DNA of 8,440 bases from contig DFFH01000070.1 of NCBI GenBank assembly GCA_002368805.1, forward strand, positions 1 to 8,440, in the 5' to 3' direction. The notes under the pieces are model-generated. The model saw only the letters and a list, made by a program, of their open reading frames with translations. It searched no databases and was not told where the DNA came from. Shown one piece after another: positions 1-5,750 of the stretch (positions within the stretch are counted from its first letter, which is position 1; every line of letters begins with the position of its first letter). Source of the stretch: Mageeibacillus sp. UBA3781 (GTDB lineage: Bacteria > Bacillota > Clostridia > Saccharofermentanales > Saccharofermentanaceae). The position numbers and the translations under genes are program-made.

Positions 1-25
1 AAAATAGAACGCTGCCGGATTATAT

Positions 26-64
26 GGAGCTCATTACCGAAAGGTAGTGAGCTTCTTTTATTTT
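26..64 (+). terminator. Rho-independent terminator of an upstream gene outside the window
   Basis: An 11-bp stem is formed by AGCTCATTACC (28-38) and GGTAGTGAGCT (43-53), with one T-G wobble and a GAAA tetraloop (39-42). G26-C55 and a G27-T54 wobble can extend it. The T-rich run TCTTTTATTTT (54-64) follows on the plus strand. On the minus strand no T-run follows the hairpin, so it acts in the plus direction only. It would end a plus-strand transcript from a gene that lies before the window and insulate the response regulator promoter. Bases 1-25 show no recognisable coding end. Confidence 0.9.
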
Positions 65-96
65 CCGAAAAATGAAACAAAATTGTAATATTGGGG

Positions 97-123
97 TTGA
101 AATCCGGATAAGAATGGTATAAT
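97..123 (+). promoter_or_regulatory. Extended -10 sigma-A-type promoter for the response regulator operon
   Basis: The -10 box TATAAT (118-123) is a perfect consensus and is preceded by TGG (115-117), the extended -10 motif. A TTGAAA box (97-102) could serve as -35, but the spacer is only 15 bp, so the extended -10 may carry most of the strength. Transcription would begin near 130, giving a leader of about 65 nt before the ATG at 196. The site lies just downstream of the terminator at 26-64, as expected for the start of an independent operon. No well-formed WalR box pair is visible beside it. Confidence 0.7.
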
Positions 124-184
124 TGTTATAACTGTTGTATATAAGGGTTGTCGGATACACTACATCTTGTGTCTGAAAGGAAAT

Positions 185-190
185 GGAGAG
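185..190 (+). promoter_or_regulatory. Ribosome binding site deciding the response regulator start
   Basis: GGAGAG lies 5 nt before the ATG at 196 (7 nt from the GGAG core). This supports 196 over the TTG at 148, which is in the same frame but would add 16 residues with no resemblance to a receiver domain N-terminus. Confidence 0.75.
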
Positions 191-195
191 TTGTT

Positions 196-894
196 ATGTG
201 TGCAAAGATTTTAGTCGTCGATGATGAGCAGCCACTGGTTGAGTTATTAACAGCGAATCTGGAAAGAGAAGGCTATGAAGTAATCTCTGCCGGGGACGGT
301 TTGACTGCGATCGAACTTGCTGAACACCAGAAACCGGATCTGATCCTTCTGGACTGGATGCTGCCGAAACTGGATGGTTTCGAAGTATGTAAGCGTCTTC
401 GTCCGAAGACGACGGCTCCGATCATCATGGTTACTGCAAAAGGAGAAGAGATCGATAAGATCTTAGGTCTCGAAATCGGAGCGGACGATTATATCACAAA
501 GCCTTTTAGCCCGCGTGAAGTTCTTGCCAGAGTAAAGGCACAGCTTCGCCGTGGTTCCTATGTGGATAAAGAATCAACAAGCACAGAGAATATCATTAAG
601 ATCGGTGAACTTGAGATCGATAAGAGCGCATATCAGATCCGCCGTGCAGGTGTCGATGTTGCCCTTACATTCCGTGAGTTCCAGCTGGTGCTTTTCCTGG
701 CGGAAAATGCGGGACAGGTATTCTCCCGTGAAGCTCTTCTGCAGCATGTCTGGGGATATGAGTATTTCGGCGATGTCCGTACGGTCGATGTAACTGTACG
801 CCGTACACGTGAGAAGCTCGAACCGGATCAGAATAATTACAGATACATCCTGACCAAGCGCGGTGTCGGATACTATTTCGATAAGTCGCAGTAA
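196..894 (+). CDS. walR: OmpR/PhoB-family response regulator, WalR (VicR/YycF)-like
   Basis: This is a 232-residue cytoplasmic DNA-binding response regulator. The receiver domain (about 3-118) shows the acidic pair D9/D10, phosphoacceptor D53 in LLDWMLP, T80 and K102 in the KPF motif, so it should be phosphorylated normally. The winged-helix domain (about 135-230) has the recognition region DVRTVDVTVRR (193-203) and ends in a GVGYYF wing, both close to WalR/VicR and PhoP. WalR proteins control cell-wall hydrolase and peptidoglycan metabolism genes and are often essential. The WalR assignment rests on this motif and on walJ and rlmH in the same operon; a PhoP/PhoB-type regulator is the alternative. 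One difference from the usual VRRLREK is T204 in place of Leu. The ATG at 196 was chosen because it has a good ribosome site and the usual N-terminus. A partner kinase gene follows after 23 nt. Confidence 0.88.
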   Translation: MCAKILVVDDEQPLVELLTANLEREGYEVISAGDGLTAIELAEHQKPDLILLDWMLPKLDGFEVCKRLRPKTTAPIIMVTAKGEEIDKILGLEIGADDYITKPFSPREVLARVKAQLRRGSYVDKESTSTENIIKIGELEIDKSAYQIRRAGVDVALTFREFQLVLFLAENAGQVFSREALLQHVWGYEYFGDVRTVDVTVRRTREKLEPDQNNYRYILTKRGVGYYFDKSQ

Positions 895-912
895 GCTTTT
901 ACGCTTCGGCGC

Positions 913-929
913 AGAGGATGAAACAGTTG
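913..929 (+). promoter_or_regulatory. Ambiguous ribosome site and start for the histidine kinase
   Basis: AGAGG (913-917) has no spacing at all to the ATG at 918, which is poor for initiation. It has a near-ideal 9-nt spacing to the in-frame TTG at 927 (codon 4). Either start gives essentially the same protein, differing by three residues. Confidence 0.4.
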
Positions 930-2987
930 GAACAGGTAATTAGACGATTATCAATATGGGATCGGGTTTTCGAACCCGTTCCCATGCTTTTTATAGGACT
1001 TGTGCTCGGAGCTCTGATCGCAGGTCTTCTTGTCTATAACATTTTCTGGCTGTCTTTCTATAAGAAGAAGAGAAACCTGATGTTCCTCAATGCGGCCAAC
1101 GGCGTCAGCAACTCGGTCATGAACATCGTACAGATGGGTGTGGTTGCTTTTACCGAGAAAGGAACACTTCTTTTTAACAATAAGACCTGTCTCAAGAAAC
1201 TCCGCGTAAGTGAACTGCCGCAGTCCTTTACCGAATTCGTGGAAACCTTTGTCACTGACAAAGATATACTCATGGAACTCAAGCTCTATGAGTCGGATCT
1301 TCCTGAACAGAGACCGCCGGAATCGGATGATGAGCTTCCCGAGAGTGAGAAACTGGAATCCGTCACTACGAGAGTGGAGATCAAAAACAGGATCATCCAG
1401 TTTCATTTCAGTAAGCCGTTTTTCCCGCAGTCTTCCCTTCGCGGATGGGTCGTTGTCCTCGAGGATGTCACAAAGGCTGCCCGTCAGGAACAGCAGAGAA
1501 GACTTTTCGTATCGACGGTCTCCCATGAGCTCAAGACTCCTCTGGCATCTATTACCGGATACTCCGAATCCCTGATCGACTGGGGACTTCGGGAAAAGAG
1601 CCCGGATCAGATTTTCAGCGATGTCATGAAGATCAATGAGGAAGGCCACCGCATCACGGAGATCATCTCCAACCTGACCTATCTGTCGCAGATCGAGAAT
1701 AATAAAGATAAGATCGACATGACCGTCTATCGGATCGATAAAACGGTAGAGGGTGTGTGCCGCAAGTATTTCGAGGATGCGGAGAAGAAGAATATACGCC
1801 TGTACTATGAGAGCCTGACCAGAAATATGCCGCCTGTCTTCGGCAGTAAGAGCATGATGGAGCAGATGGTGGGGAATCTCATCAATAATGCGCTGAAGTA
1901 CTCTGCGGAGAATACCAATATCTGGGTATTTATCCAGGCACATGAGAATACGGTCACGATCAAGGTGCAGGATCAGGGAAAGGGAATCCCGAAACCAGCG
2001 GCGGAGAAAGTATTCCAGGCATTCTTCCGTGTGGATGAGACGGGAGCAAGATCCGCCGGCGGATCCGGACTGGGACTTGCCATCGTAAAGATGATGGCGG
2101 AGGTGCAGGAAGGCGAAGTCAGCCTCGTGACCCGCTGTCCGGAAGATGACGACAGCCAGAGATCGGAAGTAGGATCTGACTTTTATATCACGGTACCGAC
2201 GGCAGCATCGACATTCCGGGAGACACTCGAGTGCATCCGGGATGATGCGGATCGGGAAGAAGTGCTTTTCCGTAAAGCAAAGCAATATATGGAAAAGATC
2301 AATAACGATGACTATGATCTCGGCTTCGATCTGAAGTCGGCCAGCAAGGAAGATGAGGAGCTTCTAATATCTCATCTCATTTTTATAGACGAATGTGATA
2401 TGATAGATGAGGGTCCGGACCGGTATCCTTCTGAAACGGAAGAAGAACCGGCCGTGCCTCAGGCGGAACAGGCCGTAGAACCGGTCATCGGGCAGGTACC
2501 GGAATCATTTGAAGGGCCTGTGACCGAGAGGACACCTGAACCGGTCATGGAAACGGTCATCAAACCGGTGATCCGCCCGATACCGCAAGTCCCGGAACCT
2601 GAACCGGTGGCTGAAGAGGTTCAGGCAGAGGTAGTGGACTTAAGAAAACAGGAGGAACCCGGCGGATGGGTACCTCTGGCCAGCCGCGGAGCTACGGTGC
2701 TTACACCGGATCCGCCGGCGCTGAAGCATCCGATCTACGCGAAAGAAATGATCGGATCACAAAATGCGGAGAAACGCAGACAGGCTCGTAGAAGCGCAGC
2801 TAAGAAAGCAGCTTCCGGAAAAGAAGAGACCAGAGTAGCTCCGAAAACTCCGGCAAGTCCTGCGCAGATGCCTGCTTCATATACTCCGGCGCAGCCTGCA
2901 ACAAGGAGCCTGCTCCGTCAGATGACGGATCCGGTTCCGGGAAAAAACACAGAACCGGCCGCAGGCGTGCCAGACAAACAGGATTAA
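918..2987 (+). CDS. WalK-like sensor histidine kinase, single membrane span, long C-terminal tail
   Basis: This 689-residue kinase is the probable partner of the upstream regulator. In order it has a short N-terminus, one hydrophobic segment (about 23-44), a PAS-like region (about 66-185, beginning GVVAF and ending LEDVTKAARQEQQ), a HisKA domain with the H-box SHELKTPLAS (phospho-His H203), and a HATPase domain with an N-box (N320-N324), G1 DQGKGIP (352-358) and G2 GGSGLGLAIVK (381-391). There is no second membrane span, extracellular domain or clear HAMP, so it resembles the single-span streptococcal VicK more than Bacillus WalK. Catalytic homology ends near 430. A tail of about 260 residues follows: a charged, likely helical part (433-500), a Glu/Pro/Val-rich part (505-600), a basic patch (619-636) and a Pro/Ala-rich end. 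The start is uncertain: AGAGG (913-917) abuts the ATG at 918, but sits 9 nt before an in-frame TTG at 927. WalK is likely but not certain. Confidence 0.85.
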   Translation: MKQLEQVIRRLSIWDRVFEPVPMLFIGLVLGALIAGLLVYNIFWLSFYKKKRNLMFLNAANGVSNSVMNIVQMGVVAFTEKGTLLFNNKTCLKKLRVSELPQSFTEFVETFVTDKDILMELKLYESDLPEQRPPESDDELPESEKLESVTTRVEIKNRIIQFHFSKPFFPQSSLRGWVVVLEDVTKAARQEQQRRLFVSTVSHELKTPLASITGYSESLIDWGLREKSPDQIFSDVMKINEEGHRITEIISNLTYLSQIENNKDKIDMTVYRIDKTVEGVCRKYFEDAEKKNIRLYYESLTRNMPPVFGSKSMMEQMVGNLINNALKYSAENTNIWVFIQAHENTVTIKVQDQGKGIPKPAAEKVFQAFFRVDETGARSAGGSGLGLAIVKMMAEVQEGEVSLVTRCPEDDDSQRSEVGSDFYITVPTAASTFRETLECIRDDADREEVLFRKAKQYMEKINNDDYDLGFDLKSASKEDEELLISHLIFIDECDMIDEGPDRYPSETEEEPAVPQAEQAVEPVIGQVPESFEGPVTERTPEPVMETVIKPVIRPIPQVPEPEPVAEEVQAEVVDLRKQEEPGGWVPLASRGATVLTPDPPALKHPIYAKEMIGSQNAEKRRQARRSAAKKAASGKEETRVAPKTPASPAQMPASYTPAQPATRSLLRQMTDPVPGKNTEPAAGVPDKQD

Positions 2988-3003
2988 GAGGGGATGTAAG
3001 AAT

Positions 3004-4314
3004 ATGACTAGTTATCGGATCGTTGGGGGGAAAAGACTGCAGGGCGATGTTAATATCAGCGGCAGTAAAAATGCCGTACTGGGAATACTTGCTGCTGCCA
3101 TGATGCTGGATGGCCCGTGCAAGATCGAAAATGTACCGGATATTAATGATGTTCATGCGATGCTGGAGATCTGCGAGACCATCGGTGCGCAGATCACACC
3201 TTGCGGGGACGGCGTCTATGAGATCGACCCGACAAATATCAATACCTATGAAGCGACCCATCCGAAGGTCAAGAATATCCGTGCATCTTATTATCTTCTT
3301 GGTGCACTTCTGACACGCTTTAAGAAAGCAACGATGTTCATGCCGGGCGGATGTAACTTCGGTACCCGTCCTATCGACCTGCATCTGAAGGGCTTCAGAA
3401 AGATGGGAGCCCAGGGCACGAGAGCAACGGATATCCGTGATGGTATCATCCGTATCGTTGCCAATGAACTGAATGGTGCGCATATCTTTCTCGATGTAGT
3501 AAGCGTCGGTGCAACGATCAACCTGATGCTTGCCGCTACGAAGGCAAACGGACTGACAGTCATCGAGAATGCCGCAAAAGAACCGCATATCGTTGATGTT
3601 GCGAACTTCCTGAATGCAATGGGTGCGAATATCAAGGGTGCCGGTACGGATACGATCCGTATCCAGGGCGTTCCGGTACTTCCGGGCGGATATTCCTATT
3701 CTGTTATTCCGGATCAGATCGAAGCCGGTACCTACATGATCGCAGCTGCGGTCACAAGAGGCGATGTGACGATCCATAACCTTATTCCGAAGCATATGGA
3801 ACCGCTGACGGTGAAGATGCTGGAGATGGGATTTGATATCGAACAGGGCGATGACTGGATCCGTGTTTCCATCGATGAGGATACGGAACTGGAACCGACG
3901 AACTTTAAGACTCGTCCGTATCCGGGATTCCCGACGGACCTTCAGCCACAGGCGACGGTACTTCTTTGTCTGGCACACGGCATGAGCCAGATGCATGAAA
4001 ATGTCTGGGACAACCGTTTCCAGTATGTCCCGGAGCTGCAGTCGATGGGCGCATCGATCTCTGTCATGGAGCGTATCGCTCTCATTCACGGACCGGTACA
4101 GTTCAGCGGCGCAAGAGTAACGGCACTTGATCTTCGTGCCGGAGCGGCGATGGTGCTGGCAGGACTGGCAGCCGAGGGAACAACGACGATCACTTTCGCA
4201 AACCGTATCGAGCGTGGTTATGAAAAGATCGTAGAGAAGCTCCGCGGTATCGGCGCCGAGATCGAGCATATCGAAGAAGATGAGGAACATGTTGTTCCGG
4301 TGGATGACGAGTAA
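3004..4314 (+). CDS. murA: UDP-N-acetylglucosamine 1-carboxyvinyltransferase (MurA)
   Basis: MurA transfers enolpyruvate from phosphoenolpyruvate to UDP-GlcNAc, the first committed cytoplasmic step of peptidoglycan synthesis. The 436-residue length fits the family (about 420), with a short acidic extension at the end. Conserved features are the substrate-binding SGSKNA motif with K22 and N23, the loop GGCNFGTRPIDLH with the catalytic Cys C117 (the residue alkylated by fosfomycin), R122, and the GFPTDLQPQ motif with the catalytic Asp D312. Keeping Cys rather than Asp at 117 predicts fosfomycin sensitivity at the target. AGAGGGG (2987-2993) lies 10 nt before the ATG. The gene begins 16 nt after the kinase stop and ends 1 nt before the next start, so it appears to be a full operon member. 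Bacillota often have two MurA paralogues; the window cannot say which one this is. The last 18 residues are strongly acidic and probably disordered. Confidence 0.96.
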   Translation: MTSYRIVGGKRLQGDVNISGSKNAVLGILAAAMMLDGPCKIENVPDINDVHAMLEICETIGAQITPCGDGVYEIDPTNINTYEATHPKVKNIRASYYLLGALLTRFKKATMFMPGGCNFGTRPIDLHLKGFRKMGAQGTRATDIRDGIIRIVANELNGAHIFLDVVSVGATINLMLAATKANGLTVIENAAKEPHIVDVANFLNAMGANIKGAGTDTIRIQGVPVLPGGYSYSVIPDQIEAGTYMIAAAVTRGDVTIHNLIPKHMEPLTVKMLEMGFDIEQGDDWIRVSIDEDTELEPTNFKTRPYPGFPTDLQPQATVLLCLAHGMSQMHENVWDNRFQYVPELQSMGASISVMERIALIHGPVQFSGARVTALDLRAGAAMVLAGLAAEGTTTITFANRIERGYEKIVEKLRGIGAEIEHIEEDEEHVVPVDDE

Positions 4315-4315
4315 T

Positions 4316-5146
4316 ATGACGTCTCAGAATTCTTCCCGTCCGATCACGATCACGCCTCTTTTTTCCGGAAGCTCCGGAAATGCCATATTAGTCTCCACGG
4401 AAGATACAAGGATCCTGGTAGATGCCGGGATGAACTGCAAGAAGATCGTGGAAGCCCTGAATATGGTGAGGATCAATCCTTTTGACCTGAATGCGATCCT
4501 GATCACACACGATCACTCCGACCATATTTCCGGTCTGGATGTATTTACCAGAAAATTTTCTATTCCGATCTATGCCACCAGGGATACCTGGACCGGTATT
4601 CACCGTGCGGAGAAAAAGCCGCATCTTCCGAGTCTGGATTATGAGATAATCCCGGAACAGAGCTTCTCGATCGGAAACTTCGATATTATTGCATTTGATA
4701 CTCCGCATGATACGACTGGATCCTGCGGCTACTGTTTCTCAACCGTTTCCAACCGTGCTGCGATCGCGACAGATATCGGATATATGACACCGGTGATCTT
4801 TGATCATCTGAAGGGCTGTGACGGGATCCTTCTGGAAGCGAACTACGATAAGGATATGCTCTGGAACGGGGAATATCCGTATTATCTGAAAAAACGTATA
4901 GACGGAAATAACGGTCATCTCTGTAATGATGACTGCGCAAGTACGATCGCGGCTCTCTGCAAAGCCGGCACGAAGCACTTTATCCTCGGTCACTTAAGTA
5001 AAGAGAATAATCTTCCGCAGGTCGCGGAGAGAACAGTCATCCGGGCACTTGAAGAAGCGGACCTCGTCCGGGACCGGGACTTTACTCTTCAGATCGCAAA
5101 CCGCTATGTTCCGACAGAGCCGCTGATGCTGGGCGGAAGTCTGTGA
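4316..5146 (+). CDS. walJ: WalJ/YycJ metallo-beta-lactamase-fold hydrolase
   Basis: This 276-residue cytoplasmic protein belongs to the YycJ/WalJ family, whose Bacillus member is linked to DNA repair as an exonuclease and is encoded in the walRK operon. The metal site is intact: HDHSDH (H65, H67, D69, H70), H131 in DTPHD, D153 in ATDIG and H226 in LGHLSKENN. The family motifs FSGSSGNA (16-23) and LLEANYD (172-178) are also present. The start at 4316 is chosen because it gives a normal length and the usual N-terminus. Earlier in-frame ATGs at 4280, 4289 and 4304 lie inside murA and would add 12, 9 or 4 unconserved residues. The ATG follows the murA TAA after one base. Upstream there is only a weak GGTGGA (4299-4304), so translation is probably coupled to murA. 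The exact biochemical substrate cannot be read from the sequence. Confidence 0.92.
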   Translation: MTSQNSSRPITITPLFSGSSGNAILVSTEDTRILVDAGMNCKKIVEALNMVRINPFDLNAILITHDHSDHISGLDVFTRKFSIPIYATRDTWTGIHRAEKKPHLPSLDYEIIPEQSFSIGNFDIIAFDTPHDTTGSCGYCFSTVSNRAAIATDIGYMTPVIFDHLKGCDGILLEANYDKDMLWNGEYPYYLKKRIDGNNGHLCNDDCASTIAALCKAGTKHFILGHLSKENNLPQVAERTVIRALEEADLVRDRDFTLQIANRYVPTEPLMLGGSL

Positions 5147-5168
5147 GCCTCAAAGAAGGGGGACGCCT

Positions 5169-5633
5169 ATGAAACTTCAGATCGTCTGCGCCGGAAAAAT
5201 CAAGGAAAAGTGGCTCAATGAAGGTATCAATGAGTATATCAAGCGTCTGTCCCGATATACCACGGTCGAGATCACTGAAGTTCCGGATGCACCGGATACG
5301 ATCCCTGCGGAACAGGCTCTGGATCAGGAAGGAAAGAGGATCCTCTCCCGGATCAGGGACGGGTCGTATGTGATCGTTTTAGATCTCCATGGAAAAGAAC
5401 TCACCTCGGAAGAGTGGTCAAAACACGTCATATCCGGTTATGAAAAGGGCGGTGCCGAGCTGGTCCTGGTCATCGGCGGATCCAATGGTCTTTCTCCGGA
5501 GATCGTATCCCGGGCAAATGAAAGACTCTGCCTTTCGCCCATGACTTTTACGCATCAGATGACCCGGCTGATCATTCTGGAACAGGTCTATCGCGCATTT
5601 AAGATACACTTCGGAGAAAAATATCACAAATAA
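5169..5633 (+). CDS. rlmH: 23S rRNA (pseudouridine-1915-N3)-methyltransferase RlmH
   Basis: RlmH is a small SPOUT-class methyltransferase that acts as a dimer on assembled 70S ribosomes, methylating pseudouridine 1915 in helix 69 of 23S rRNA with S-adenosylmethionine. The 154-residue length matches the family (about 155-159). Conserved signatures are LDLHGK (71-76), the SAM-loop IGGSNGL (102-108), LSPMTFTHQ (122-130), LEQVYRA (137-143) and the invariant-type C-terminal KYHK. A strong ribosome site, AAGGGGGA (5156-5163), lies 5 nt before the ATG, and the gap to walJ is 22 nt. walJ and rlmH lie near each other in many Bacillota, usually not far from the chromosome origin, but here they are directly adjacent. 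It is the last gene of the operon, since AT-rich DNA with a new promoter candidate follows. Confidence 0.97.
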   Translation: MKLQIVCAGKIKEKWLNEGINEYIKRLSRYTTVEITEVPDAPDTIPAEQALDQEGKRILSRIRDGSYVIVLDLHGKELTSEEWSKHVISGYEKGGAELVLVIGGSNGLSPEIVSRANERLCLSPMTFTHQMTRLIILEQVYRAFKIHFGEKYHK

Positions 5634-5653
5634 ACGAAAAAAAGAAAAAAGTC

Positions 5654-5693
5654 AAAGCGCAAAAATACAAGATATTTTTTACAAAAGTGCTTT
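5654..5693 (+). repeat. Imperfect inverted repeat after rlmH, possible weak terminator or operator
   Basis: AAAGCGC (5654-5660) can pair with GTGCTTT (5687-5693) with one G-T wobble. Inside it, AAAAATA (5661-5667) pairs with TATTTTT (5673-5679) around a CAAGA loop, leaving an unpaired TACAAAA (5680-5686) on one side. Only one further T follows the outer stem, and the inner stem is all A/T, so it is a poor intrinsic terminator. It overlaps the candidate -35 of the next gene and might instead be a regulatory site. No other terminator is visible after rlmH. Confidence 0.3.
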
Positions 5694-5719
5694 TCACATA
5701 GAAAGCGTTATTATACAAT
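5693..5719 (+). promoter_or_regulatory. Candidate promoter for the collagen-like protein gene
   Basis: The intergenic stretch 5634-5750 is markedly AT-rich compared with its neighbours. TTCACA (5693-5698) matches the -35 consensus at five of six bases, and TACAAT (5714-5719) matches the -10 at five of six. The spacer of 15 bp is short, and TATAAA (5719-5724) is a competing -10 with a 20-bp spacer. The GGGGAG ribosome site at 5736-5741 follows. The exact boxes are uncertain. Confidence 0.4.
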
Positions 5720-5750
5720 ATAAATTAGTGAAATTGGGGAGTGTCAGCGT

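Noticed and set aside
84..129. Possible WalR box near the operon promoter (TGTAAT at 84-89, TGTTAT at 124-129)
   Set aside because: The known WalR box needs two half-sites separated by 5 bp. Neither hexamer has a matching partner at that distance, so single half-sites in AT-rich DNA are not evidence of autoregulation.
153..174. Small hairpin in the leader of the response regulator gene
   Set aside because: Only ACAC and GTGT pair around an 8-base loop, too weak to propose a riboswitch or attenuator.
951..2285. Long open frame of 444 codons on the minus strand across the kinase gene
   Set aside because: It lies antisense to a well-supported kinase, has no domain resemblance, and is explained by the rarity of TTA, CTA and TCA triplets in the register of the real gene.
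2994..2999. Start-stop element ATG TAA just before murA
   Set aside because: The Shine-Dalgarno AGAGGGG directly abuts this ATG with no spacing, while it fits the murA ATG 10 nt away. It is most likely chance.
2800..4290. Long open frame of 496 codons on the minus strand across murA
   Set aside because: murA is unmistakable on the other strand. The antisense product is rich in Arg, His, Cys and Asp in a pattern typical of a shadow frame.
5690..5698. DnaA-box-like sequence in the AT-rich gap after rlmH
   Set aside because: It matches the DnaA box at only about six of nine positions, and no further boxes cluster nearby, so there is no support for an origin here.
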